Part shown: one piece after another, positions 7,154 through 13,752 of the stretch | How positions within the stretch are numbered: position 1 is the stretch's first letter | How the letters are laid out: every line of letters begins with the position of its first letter | Source: Iamia sp038233335 | GTDB lineage: Bacteria > Actinomycetota > Acidimicrobiia > Acidimicrobiales > Iamiaceae | Assembly (NCBI GenBank): GCA_038233335.1 | Contig: JBBSME010000053.1 | Location: 1 to 19,341 of the forward strand | Direction: 5' to 3' | DNA length: 19,341 nucleotides | Made by a program: the position numbers and the translations under genes | Notes under the pieces: generated by a model | Seen by the model: only the letters and a program-made list of their open reading frames with translations | Databases searched by the model: none | Told to the model about the DNA's origin: nothing

Positions 7154-7160
7154 TACGGTA
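7154..7160. promoter_or_regulatory. Candidate bidirectional promoter core between the RDD and SpoIIM genes
   Basis: TACGGT (7154-7159) on the plus strand is a TANNNT -10 nine bases before the SpoIIM ATG, the spacing of a leaderless transcript. On the minus strand, TACCGT (7160-7155) overlaps it almost completely and would give the RDD gene a leader of about 50 bases containing its GGGGA site. The surrounding CGGTA-CGG-TACCG is an inverted repeat. No clear -35 is visible on either side. Confidence 0.4.
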
Positions 7161-7168
7161 CCGCCCGG

Positions 7169-8260
7169 ATGGACGTCGACCGCTTCATCGCCCTCAACGC
7201 ACCGGGCTGGGAGCGGACCGCCGAGCTGGCCCGGCGGGCCGGCCGTCGTCGGGACCTCTCCGGCTCCGAGATCGACGAGCTCCTGCGGCGGTACCAGGAG
7301 GTCACCCTCCACCTGTCCCAGGCCCGGACCACGTACCGGGATCCGGCCCTGACCCGCCGCCTGTCGACCGTGGTCGCGGCCAGCCACGCCGCCATCCACG
7401 GGGCCCGGGTGGCTCGGTTGGCGACGCTGCGCCGCTTCCTCGCCTCCACGTTCCCCGCCGCGGTCTGGACCTGCCGCCGCCAGCTCGTGTGGGCCGCACT
7501 GCTCTTCTGGGGGACAGGCATCGTGTTGGCCCTGGTGTTCTGGCTGGCGCCGGACCGGCTCGACCTGGTGATCCCGGACTCGTACCAGGAGACCTACGCC
7601 GAGGAGGACTTCACCAGCTACTACTCCGATGACCCTTCGATCGTGTTCTTCAGCCGGGTCACCACCAACAACATCCAGGTGTCGGTGCTGGCCTACGCCC
7701 TGGGCGCGATGGCCGTGGTGCCCGGGGCGCTCATCCTGTTCGACAACGGCGCCGCGCTGGGGGTCGTGGCCGGGTTGTTCCTGGAGCGGGGCGAGTTCTG
7801 GTCGGTGTTCATGGTCTACGTGCTGCCCCACGGCTTGCTGGAGCTGACGGCCATCACCGTGAGCGGCGCCGCCGGGCTCCGCGTCGGGTGGACCCTGTTC
7901 GCCCCCGGTGACCGGACCCGCGGCCAGGCCCTGGGCGAGGAGGGGCGTCGCAGCGTGACCGTGGTCCTGGGCACCGCTTTGGCCTTCCTGGTCGCCGGGC
8001 TGGTGGAGGGCTTCGTCACCGGCACGCCGGCCCTCCCGGCCGGCGTGAAGGTCGCCGTGGGCGTGCTGGTCTGGCTGGCGTTCCTGGCCTGGGTGCTGGT
8101 AGGCGGTCGCCTGGCGGTGGCCGAGGGCTGGACGGGCGCCCTGGAGGAGCTGCGCCCCTCCTGGGCCCCGATCGACCCCCTGGCCCCGACCGCCACCCCG
8201 ACCTCGACCCCCGAGGTCCCCACCGCCCTCGCCGCAGAGTCATCACAAGCGCCGATGTAG
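7169..8260 (+). CDS. SpoIIM-like (stage II sporulation protein M / DUF95) membrane protein
   Basis: 363 residues starting MDVDRFIALNAPGWERTAEL, the usual opening of actinobacterial SpoIIM-like proteins. A soluble helical N-terminal part (1-100) is followed by about five or six membrane segments (near 105-126, 168-192, 213-240, 262-285, 292-312). NNIQVSVLAYALGA and PHGLLELTAI carry conserved family positions, including the H-G-x-x-E motif. Upstream in-frame starts exist from 7100, but ATG 7169 fits both the family start and the leaderless promoter. SpoIIM in Bacillus works with SpoIID/SpoIIP in engulfment; here there are no partner genes and the organism need not sporulate. Such proteins commonly accompany RDD and MoxR/DUF58 genes and their function in this context is unknown. 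The C-terminal 40 residues are Pro/Thr-rich and disordered. Confidence 0.88.
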   Translation: MDVDRFIALNAPGWERTAELARRAGRRRDLSGSEIDELLRRYQEVTLHLSQARTTYRDPALTRRLSTVVAASHAAIHGARVARLATLRRFLASTFPAAVWTCRRQLVWAALLFWGTGIVLALVFWLAPDRLDLVIPDSYQETYAEEDFTSYYSDDPSIVFFSRVTTNNIQVSVLAYALGAMAVVPGALILFDNGAALGVVAGLFLERGEFWSVFMVYVLPHGLLELTAITVSGAAGLRVGWTLFAPGDRTRGQALGEEGRRSVTVVLGTALAFLVAGLVEGFVTGTPALPAGVKVAVGVLVWLAFLAWVLVGGRLAVAEGWTGALEELRPSWAPIDPLAPTATPTSTPEVPTALAAESSQAPM

Positions 8261-8296
8261 GCGGCGAAGCCGGGCGGGGGAGTCCGAGGGGGCAGA

Positions 8297-8311
8297 GGCT
8301 CCGCCGGAGCC
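8297..8311. terminator. Hairpin 1 of 3 between SpoIIM and DUF58 genes
   Basis: GGCTCC-GCC-GGAGCC is a perfect 6-bp stem with a 3-base loop, 36 bases after the SpoIIM stop. It is probably part of a terminator region serving the two convergent genes; no U-tract is present. Confidence 0.4.
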
Positions 8312-8321
8312 CCTTCGGCCG

Positions 8322-8350
8322 CTGAGCGATCCGGCTTGCCGGTCGCTCAG
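8322..8350. terminator. Hairpin 2 of 3 between SpoIIM and DUF58 genes (strongest)
   Basis: CTGAGCGA-T-CCGGC / TT / GCCGG-TCGCTCAG pairs 13 bases with a single bulged T (8330) and a 2-base loop. It is the longest inverted repeat I found and sits midway in the 157-base convergent gap, as expected of a bidirectional intrinsic terminator. There is no U-tract. Confidence 0.55.
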
Positions 8351-8386
8351 TGCGAGGGCCGCGTCGACGCAGTCGACACGAACAGT

Positions 8387-8415
8387 TCGTCCGAAGAGCT
8401 CCGCTCTGAGGACGA
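8387..8415. terminator. Hairpin 3 of 3 with tandem G.A mismatches, just past the DUF58 stop
   Basis: TCGTCC-GA-AGAGC / TCC / GCTCT-GA-GGACGA forms a 6-bp stem, a symmetric tandem G.A/A.G step, a 5-bp stem and a 3-base loop. It ends three bases before the DUF58 stop codon on the minus strand, so it would be the first structure met by transcription of that operon. Tandem sheared G.A pairs are stable in RNA and can be protein-binding features, but termination is the simpler reading. Confidence 0.4.
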
Positions 8416-8417
8416 GA

Positions 8418-9710
8418 TCACCTCATGTTGAGGTAGGTGTCCACCAGACGGCCGGCCAGCTGACCGGGCGGGGCGTCGATGACCGTGGCGCCCAGCCCCT
8501 GGAGGCGGGCGGCCAGGCGGGCCCGATCGTCGAGGGCGGAGGTGGCTGCGGCGCGGAGGAAGGCGTCCTCGTCGTCGACCGGTGGGGCCTGGGACCAGGC
8601 CTCGACCTCCGGGTCCGACACCGCCACCACGACGACGTTGCTGTCTCGGAGCACCAGGGGGAGGGCGGGGACGAGGACCTGGTCCACGGTGGCGTCGGTG
8701 AGGTCGGTGGCGATCACCACGGTCGTGCGTCGTCGGTGGCGGGCCTTGGTGTGGGCCAGGGCGGCCCGGTGGTCGGTCTCGACCAGGGCGGGTTCGAGGT
8801 CGAAGGTGGCCTCGACCACGCGGGCCAGCTGGTCCGGGCGGTGCGACGGGGGGAGCGAGGCCCGGACCCGGTCGTCGTAGGCCACCACCCCGACACCGTC
8901 CTCCAGCCCGGTGGCCACCGTCACGAGGGCGAAGGTGGCATCCAGCAGGTGCTCGAGGCGGGGGACCTCATCGACCCGTCCGGCAGTCGTGCGCCCCACG
9001 TCCAGCAGGGTGATGATGGTCTGGTTGCGCTCGGCTTGGTAGGTCCGCACGACCGGGTGGACGTTGCGGGCGGTGGCGGCCCAGTCGATGCGCCGAAAGT
9101 CATCGTCAGGCGTGTACTCCCGGAGCTGGTCGAAGTCGGTGCCGGTGCCGGGGAGGCGCACCGTGCGCACCCCCAGCTCCAGACGTCGGGCCCGGGCCAG
9201 GCGCAGCTCGGCATCGGCTCGGCTGGGGAAGGCGGGGACGACCTTGAGCTCGCCGGGGACGTCCACCGTGGCCTGGCGGGCGGCCAGGCCGAGAGGCCCC
9301 ACCGATCGCAGGGTGACCCGCGTGGGGGAGAAGCGACCTCGCCGTCCCGGACGGATGCGGGTGTCGACCCGAGCCTCGGTCCGGGGCGGGACCGTGGTCG
9401 TCCACCGGCGGGTGTCGGCCCGCAGCGAGGGCGCCAGCTCATCGGCCACGCCGAGGCGCACCCGTCGGCTCCCCGGGTTGCGGATCACCAGGGCGGAGCG
9501 GGACGTGGCCCCCAGCGCCACCTGGGCCGGCAGGTCGCGGCCCACCTCCAGGGTGCGGGGAGCCACGGCCAGCGCCACGTCGGCCACGGCCACCGCCAGC
9601 AGGACCAGATCCAGGGCCCACCACGGGAACGGCAGCGAGTCCGGGAGCGCCAGGCGCACCCCGACCAGGGCCAGCACGCAGGCCGCGAGCCGTCGGGTCC
9701 CGGCGGGCAC
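8418..9710 (-). CDS. DUF58 domain protein, VWA-like partner of MoxR
   Basis: 430 residues from a GTG at 9710, two bases after the MoxR stop; the open frame runs much further upstream but there only shadows moxR. Two membrane segments lie at about 5-22 and 30-50. A beta-rich region (55-160) follows, then the DUF58 signature GTGTDFDQLREYTPDDDFRR (188-207) with IDWAATARN after it. A VWA-like fold follows (TIITLLDVGR, VVIATDLTD). DUF58 proteins are regularly encoded next to MoxR AAA+ ATPases and are thought to act with them in a chaperone-like, membrane-tethered assembly, by analogy with MoxR/VWA and RavA/ViaA. It is the last gene of the minus-strand operon and the gene facing it is SpoIIM-like. 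Rv3693, beside moxR2 in M. tuberculosis, appears to be the counterpart. Confidence 0.9.
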   Translation of the reverse strand: MPAGTRRLAACVLALVGVRLALPDSLPFPWWALDLVLLAVAVADVALAVAPRTLEVGRDLPAQVALGATSRSALVIRNPGSRRVRLGVADELAPSLRADTRRWTTTVPPRTEARVDTRIRPGRRGRFSPTRVTLRSVGPLGLAARQATVDVPGELKVVPAFPSRADAELRLARARRLELGVRTVRLPGTGTDFDQLREYTPDDDFRRIDWAATARNVHPVVRTYQAERNQTIITLLDVGRTTAGRVDEVPRLEHLLDATFALVTVATGLEDGVGVVAYDDRVRASLPPSHRPDQLARVVEATFDLEPALVETDHRAALAHTKARHRRRTTVVIATDLTDATVDQVLVPALPLVLRDSNVVVVAVSDPEVEAWSQAPPVDDEDAFLRAAATSALDDRARLAARLQGLGATVIDAPPGQLAGRLVDTYLNMR

Positions 9711-9712
9711 GG

Positions 9713-10801
9713 TCAGCGGGGGCTGGGCACGGTGGCGAGGAGGCCGTCGATCACCCGGTCGGGGGTCAGGCCCTCCAGCGCGGCCTCGGCGCGGATCTGG
9801 AGCCGGTGGCGCAGCGCCGGGCGGGCCACCGCCTTCACGTCGTCGGGCGTCACGAAGTCCCGGCCCGAGAGCCAGGCCCAGGCCTTGGTGGCGTGGAGCA
9901 GGGCGGCGGCGCCACGCGGCGAGACCCCCAGGGCCACCGAGGGCGCCTCCCGCGTCGCCCGAGCCAGGGACACCATGTACTGGATGACCACCGGATCGAC
10001 CCGGATGGCGCGCACGGCGAGGCGTCCCGCCTCGATGTCGGCCGGCCCGGCGACCCGCCGCACGCCGGCCGACAGCGGGTCGTGGACGTCCATCCCCTGG
10101 TTGTGGTGCTCCAGGATGGACACCTCGGCCTCCATCGAGGGGTACGGCACCAGCACCTTGAACAGGAAGCGGTCCAGCTGGGCCTCGGGTAGCGGGTAGG
10201 TGCCCTCGTACTCGACCGGGTTCTGGGTGGCCACGACGACGAAGGGCTCCGGCAGCGGGCGGGTGGTGCCCCCGACCGACACCTGGCGCTCCTCCATGGC
10301 CTCCAGCAGGGCCGCCTGCGCCTTGGGTGGGGTCCGGTTGATCTCGTCGGCCAGGCACAGATTGGTGAAGATCGGACCCTTGCGGAAGGTGAAGTCGGTG
10401 GTCCCGCCCTGGAGCACCAGCTGACCGGTCACGTCCGAGGGCAGCAGGTCCGGGGTGAACTGGATCCGGGACATCTCCAGGTCGAGGGTGGCGGCGAGGG
10501 TCTTCACCAGCAACGTCTTGGCCACGCCGGGGACGCCTTCGAGCAGGACGTGGCCCCGGACGAGCAGCGCGGCCAAGAGGCAGGCCAGGACCGGGTCCTG
10601 GCCCACGACCACCTTCGACACCTCGTCGCGCACCTGGCGCACCACCTCCCGTCCGTCCCTGGGAGGGGCGGATGCTCCGAGCGCGCTCGGCGCCGCCGGT
10701 GCACTGGGCGCGGTCGGCGCCCCGGGAGGGGCGGGCGCAGCGGGGCCCGGCGAACCCGGGACCGGCGGTGGGGGGGGGTGGGGGGAGAACCCGTCGGTCA
10801 T
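9713..10801 (-). CDS. moxR: MoxR family AAA+ ATPase
   Basis: 362 residues. Walker A is GVPGVAKT (89-96), in the MoxR-type form; Walker B is LADE (Asp152, Glu153). Sensor 1 is Asn194 in ATQNP and the likely arginine finger is Arg211 in AQLDRF. A C-terminal lid domain follows (ALGVSPRGAAALLHATKAWA). MoxR proteins act as ATP-driven chaperones, usually with a VWA partner, here DUF58 directly downstream. The ATG at 10801 overlaps the DUF4350 stop as ATGA, indicating translational coupling. Residues 1 to about 48 form a Pro/Ala-rich extension that most MoxR proteins lack, encoded partly by long C-runs on the coding strand. The specific client is unknown. The best-known relative by context is moxR2 (Rv3692) of M. 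tuberculosis. Confidence 0.93.
   Translation of the reverse strand: MTDGFSPHPPPPPVPGSPGPAAPAPPGAPTAPSAPAAPSALGASAPPRDGREVVRQVRDEVSKVVVGQDPVLACLLAALLVRGHVLLEGVPGVAKTLLVKTLAATLDLEMSRIQFTPDLLPSDVTGQLVLQGGTTDFTFRKGPIFTNLCLADEINRTPPKAQAALLEAMEERQVSVGGTTRPLPEPFVVVATQNPVEYEGTYPLPEAQLDRFLFKVLVPYPSMEAEVSILEHHNQGMDVHDPLSAGVRRVAGPADIEAGRLAVRAIRVDPVVIQYMVSLARATREAPSVALGVSPRGAAALLHATKAWAWLSGRDFVTPDDVKAVARPALRHRLQIRAEAALEGLTPDRVIDGLLATVPSPR
10770..10785. repeat. G9-T-G6 homopolymer tract inside the start of moxR
   Basis: On the plus strand there are nine G (10770-10778), one T and six G (10780-10785); on the coding strand these are C-runs specifying proline/histidine codons 6-12 of moxR. Such tracts are prone to slippage in replication, and a one-base change would end MoxR early. 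It may simply reflect proline coding in GC-rich DNA. Confidence 0.6.
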
Positions 10802-11907
10802 CGGTGGAGGTCCCTTCGCAGTCGATCGATGTGGCTGGCGGTGGCGACGAGGGTGGCCTGGTCGGCCACCGGCGAGAGCAGGGCGGCGTGCACGATCGCA
10901 GGATCGGCGCCCCCGTGGGCGGTCAGGGCGTGGGCCAGGTCCTGGGGTGGCGGGTCGGCGCCGAGGCCGAGGCCGATGCCCAGGTCCCGGCGGGCCCGGC
11001 GCCGGAGCCGTTCGGCGGCGTCGGCCACATCGCCGTTGCGGTCCAGCAGCCGACCCGACGCCAGGACCAGGTCCGACGCCGGAAGGGGGACCGGCAGCTC
11101 CTCGACCACCGGACGGCCCAGTCGCCGGCCAGAGATCAGGGCCCAGGCGAAGAAGGCCACGACCAACTGGGACACGGCTTGCGACCCCCGCGGCGGGAGC
11201 GCACCGAGCACCGTCCCGTCGCCCACGTCGGCGGCATCGGTGTAGAACCGGTTCGGGTCCAGGATGCGGACTCGGGTGCCGTCCGACGGCGTCACCAGCG
11301 CCACCGCCAGCAGGGCGTTGTCGCCGCGATCCAGGGCCTCGTTGGTCAGCGGCAGGGGGGTGGAGAGGGCCACGACCAGGCCCGCCCCGACCCGTCGGAC
11401 GTCGACCGCGGCAACCCCTTCCCCTGAGGTGCTGGTGCCGGTGAAGCAGGACGAGGTGGCGGGGTCGTCGGCGAACTCTGCCGGCAGCCCGGGCTCGACC
11501 GGACCGAGGTCGCCCAGGGCGAGCAGCTCGCACCCGGCCCCGGGCCGCGTGACCGGCTCGCTCGCTCCGGTGGCACGGGCCGGCGCAAGGGCGGCGGACG
11601 GGTCGGTCACCACCAGCGTCCCTCCGTCACGTACCCAGGCCCGCAGGTCGTCGGCCGGCTCGCCCCCGAGCGTGTCCTGGAGCTGGATGACCACGTCGTC
11701 CCGATCTCGGGCCAGCCCACCGAGGTTCACCCGGGCCCCCTCGGACCGCAGGAGGTCGACCAGCGCAGCGGTGCCGGCGGGGCCCGTCCCGCGGGGGTCA
11801 AGCGACGGGCGGTCGTAGGCGTCCCGGGTGGGGCGGGACAGGACCAGGATGGCGACCAGGGCCAGGGCCACGGCGGTGCCGGCCAGCACCAGTCGGCGGG
11901 TCCTCAT
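10798..11907 (-). CDS. DUF4350 domain membrane protein
   Basis: 369 residues. One membrane segment lies at about 6-24, followed by the DUF4350 domain, in which a dipeptide-like RGTGPAGTAALVDLLRSEGA opening and a 'GGTLVVTDPS' strand suggest a GATase/Rossmann-like fold. A second membrane segment lies at about 244-260 (QLVVAFFAWALISG). The C-terminal third is helical and charged, probably cytoplasmic. DUF4350 proteins typically sit between DUF4129 and MoxR genes and may couple an external sensor region to the MoxR/DUF58 pair; this is inference, and no enzymatic activity is known. It overlaps both neighbours by four bases (ATGA at 11907-11904 with DUF4129 and at 10801-10798 with moxR). Confidence 0.88.
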   Translation of the reverse strand: MRTRRLVLAGTAVALALVAILVLSRPTRDAYDRPSLDPRGTGPAGTAALVDLLRSEGARVNLGGLARDRDDVVIQLQDTLGGEPADDLRAWVRDGGTLVVTDPSAALAPARATGASEPVTRPGAGCELLALGDLGPVEPGLPAEFADDPATSSCFTGTSTSGEGVAAVDVRRVGAGLVVALSTPLPLTNEALDRGDNALLAVALVTPSDGTRVRILDPNRFYTDAADVGDGTVLGALPPRGSQAVSQLVVAFFAWALISGRRLGRPVVEELPVPLPASDLVLASGRLLDRNGDVADAAERLRRRARRDLGIGLGLGADPPPQDLAHALTAHGGADPAIVHAALLSPVADQATLVATASHIDRLRRDLHR

Positions 11908-12707
11908 GGGACCTCGACCGCATCGGGGTGGCGCGGAGCCGCGTCGAGTGCCCGCGCCGCAAGGGTGCGCGCCGCGGCTGAGTCCTCGGGCTCTGCCTGC
12001 GTCGACCCGAACCAGGTCCGCTCGAACAGCTCGCCCACCGGCACGAAGGCAGGGAGGGCGCCGGGGGCGCGCGCCGACAGGTCGGCCTCGATCTCCCCGA
12101 CGGTCCGCCCCGGGGTGTCGCCGACCAGGCCGCGCTCGGCCAGAGCGCTGGTCAGGGAGCGGAAGCGAGCCCGGACCGCACCGCGGTGGTCACCGGCGGC
12201 CTCGCACCGCTCCGCCTCCTCGGTCCACTCGGATGGCGAGCGCAGCGGAGTCAGCTCCACCTCGCTGTCGTCGGCGTCGTCGTCGGGAGCGGCCCGGGAC
12301 CGGCGGCTGGTCGCCACGACCCAGGCCGCCAGGCCCACCGCGACGACCACGACCACGCCCACGACGACGAGGGACAGACCGTCTGCGGTGGCGCCACGGG
12401 GACCACGGACCCGGGGCATCCGATCCCCGACCCACTCCCGGATGCGGTCCAGCAGGGAGCGCCCTCCCTCCTCGGGGGCTCGGAACCGGTCCTGGGCCAG
12501 GATCTCGTCGGCCTCCTGCCGGATGCCGTCGGGGTCGACATCGGGGTCGGTCGGCAGCTGCGGGCCGTCGGAGGACTGCTGGGCGGCGACGGCCCCAGGT
12601 CCCTGGGCCGGAGCCGGTCGGGCCCCGCCGGGGACGACGACCAGCGCGACCACGGCCGCGGCGGCGAGGACCCGCCCGGATCGCCGACGCCGACGCGGAT
12701 CAGGCAC
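11904..12707 (-). CDS. DUF4129 domain protein
   Basis: 267 residues from GTG 12707, overlapping the upstream gene by eight bases. An N-terminal Arg-rich stretch followed by a hydrophobic segment (12-30) looks like a signal peptide or anchor. A linker rich in Asp, Pro and Gln follows. A second membrane segment lies at about 110-132, and the cytoplasmic DUF4129 domain occupies about 155-250, with AVRARFRSLTSALAERGL and TPGRTVGEIEADL as the recognisable core. In other bacteria the domain is also found at the C-terminus of some transglutaminase-like membrane proteins, again beside MoxR and DUF58. Its role is unknown; the layout suggests an extracytoplasmic segment joined to a cytoplasmic adaptor. 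Confidence 0.85.
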   Translation of the reverse strand: MPDPRRRRRSGRVLAAAAVVALVVVPGGARPAPAQGPGAVAAQQSSDGPQLPTDPDVDPDGIRQEADEILAQDRFRAPEEGGRSLLDRIREWVGDRMPRVRGPRGATADGLSLVVVGVVVVVAVGLAAWVVATSRRSRAAPDDDADDSEVELTPLRSPSEWTEEAERCEAAGDHRGAVRARFRSLTSALAERGLVGDTPGRTVGEIEADLSARAPGALPAFVPVGELFERTWFGSTQAEPEDSAAARTLAARALDAAPRHPDAVEVP

Positions 12708-13608
12708 CGGGGCGCTCCCTGTCGGCCGCGTCGAGGAGCTCGACCTCGAGGTCGTAGCCCTCGGCCTGGACCTTCAGGTCGAGGGCTACGAGAGCCATGG
12801 CCGTGGCCAGCAGCGGATCGAGGACCAGGTGGGGGAGGGCCCCGGCCAGGGCGGTGGCCAGCGCGCCCCCTGCGTCCACCCAGCCCCCGGTGAGGGCGGA
12901 GAGGATGGGGATGCCGACCAACCCGAGGAGGGCGGCGGTGAGGCCGGCCACCAGGGTGGCCACCGGGATCGACAGGCACAGGGTCCAGAAGCGGCGCAGG
13001 GACAGCCGGAACGACCGGACCACGCCGCTCCACGGGCCGAGCCCCTCCATGGCCCACAGGGGGGCGGCGATGCCGAACACGAGGGGCCCCAGCGCCAGTC
13101 CGATGCAGGTCACCACCAGGAGGGCGTGGATCACGGCCCACAGGCCCACCAGGCTCGGAAGCCGGCGGGCCACCTGGAGCAGCGCCTCACCACCCGTGGT
13201 GGCCCGACCCCGGGACCAGTCGTGGACCAGGATCCCGCAGGCCCCGCCGGTGAAGGCCAGGCCCAGGGACGGGAGCAGCCGGGAGAGGACGAGAGCGACG
13301 GTGGTGCCGTCGGTCGCTCGGTCCGCGAGCAGTCCGACGGTCACGGGATCGGGGAACAGGGCGAGCCAGAAGAAGGCCAGGTTGTCATCGATCCCCGTCG
13401 ACCAGTCGTCGCGGAGGAGGAGGGCGAGCACCAACCAGATCGGGATCTGCACGGCCAGGCTGATGGTGGCGAAGTCCCCCATGCGCGTCCGTAGGAGGCT
13501 GGTGGCCCGGTCCACCACCTCGATCGGACCCTGGGGACGGAGGGGCACCAAGAGGCGAAGGTCGGAGCCGACCGGACGGGTCCGGGGCTCTGGTGCAGCC
13601 GGGCTCAC
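12700..13608 (-). CDS. Multi-pass membrane protein, first gene of the MoxR operon
   Basis: 302 residues from GTG 13608. The cytoplasmic start LRPQGPIEVVDRATSLLRTR resembles the opening of the glycerophosphodiester phosphodiesterase membrane-domain-like (DUF7544/DUF7847-type) proteins. Membrane segments lie at about 47-66, 78-96, 105-128, 152-184, 208-236 and 245-275. No catalytic motif is visible. Rv3689, at the same place in the M. tuberculosis cluster, appears to be its counterpart. It lies downstream of a leaderless-type promoter and its end overlaps the DUF4129 start by eight bases, so it heads a five-gene operon. The exact family name is uncertain. Confidence 0.75.
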   Translation of the reverse strand: MSPAAPEPRTRPVGSDLRLLVPLRPQGPIEVVDRATSLLRTRMGDFATISLAVQIPIWLVLALLLRDDWSTGIDDNLAFFWLALFPDPVTVGLLADRATDGTTVALVLSRLLPSLGLAFTGGACGILVHDWSRGRATTGGEALLQVARRLPSLVGLWAVIHALLVVTCIGLALGPLVFGIAAPLWAMEGLGPWSGVVRSFRLSLRRFWTLCLSIPVATLVAGLTAALLGLVGIPILSALTGGWVDAGGALATALAGALPHLVLDPLLATAMALVALDLKVQAEGYDLEVELLDAADRERPGA

Positions 13609-13617
13609 GGTGGGCGC

Positions 13618-13623
13618 AACCTA
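13618..13623 (-). promoter_or_regulatory. Candidate -10 element TAGGTT for the MoxR operon
   Basis: On the minus strand TAGGTT fits TANNNT and lies nine bases before the GTG start at 13608, the same spacing as before the SpoIIM gene. There is no Shine-Dalgarno in the gap, so a leaderless mRNA is likely. No -35 is apparent. Confidence 0.45.
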
Positions 13624-13650
13624 CCCCCTCCGGACCCTGCCGCTGGGTCT

Positions 13651-13671
13651 GGCACTCACTGCCGTGAGGCC
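13651..13671. other. Inverted repeat between dgt and the MoxR operon
   Basis: GGC-A-CTCAC / TGCC / GTGAG-GCC pairs 8 bp with one bulged A. It lies about 28-48 bases upstream of the operon's -10 element and 82 bases after the dgt stop. It could be a terminator for dgt or an operator for the MoxR operon; the sequence does not decide. Confidence 0.3.
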
Positions 13672-13752
13672 CTCCGGGACGAGGCAAGGCTGCCGTTGCC
13701 CCGGGTGGCCTGCCGGGGGTCCCACCGCGAGGGGTGCGTGAGGGGCGTCGGC

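Noticed and set aside
8363..8376. GTCGAC-CA-type palindromic pair as an operator
   Set aside because: GTCGAC occurs by chance throughout GC-rich DNA; here it lies between two convergent genes, where no promoter is expected.
8736..10199. Long plus-strand open frame opposite DUF58 and moxR (487 codons)
   Set aside because: Both minus-strand genes have diagnostic motifs; the plus frame is Gly/Gln/His-rich without domain character.
9711..10358. Upstream extension of the DUF58 frame to 10358
   Set aside because: The extension lies entirely inside moxR in another frame and is Arg/Gly/Pro-rich nonsense; GTG 9710 is two bases after the moxR stop.
11965..13494. Long plus-strand open frame opposite DUF4129 and the membrane protein (509 codons)
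   Set aside because: Antisense shadow. The minus-strand genes overlap in operon fashion and have membrane segments and family motifs.
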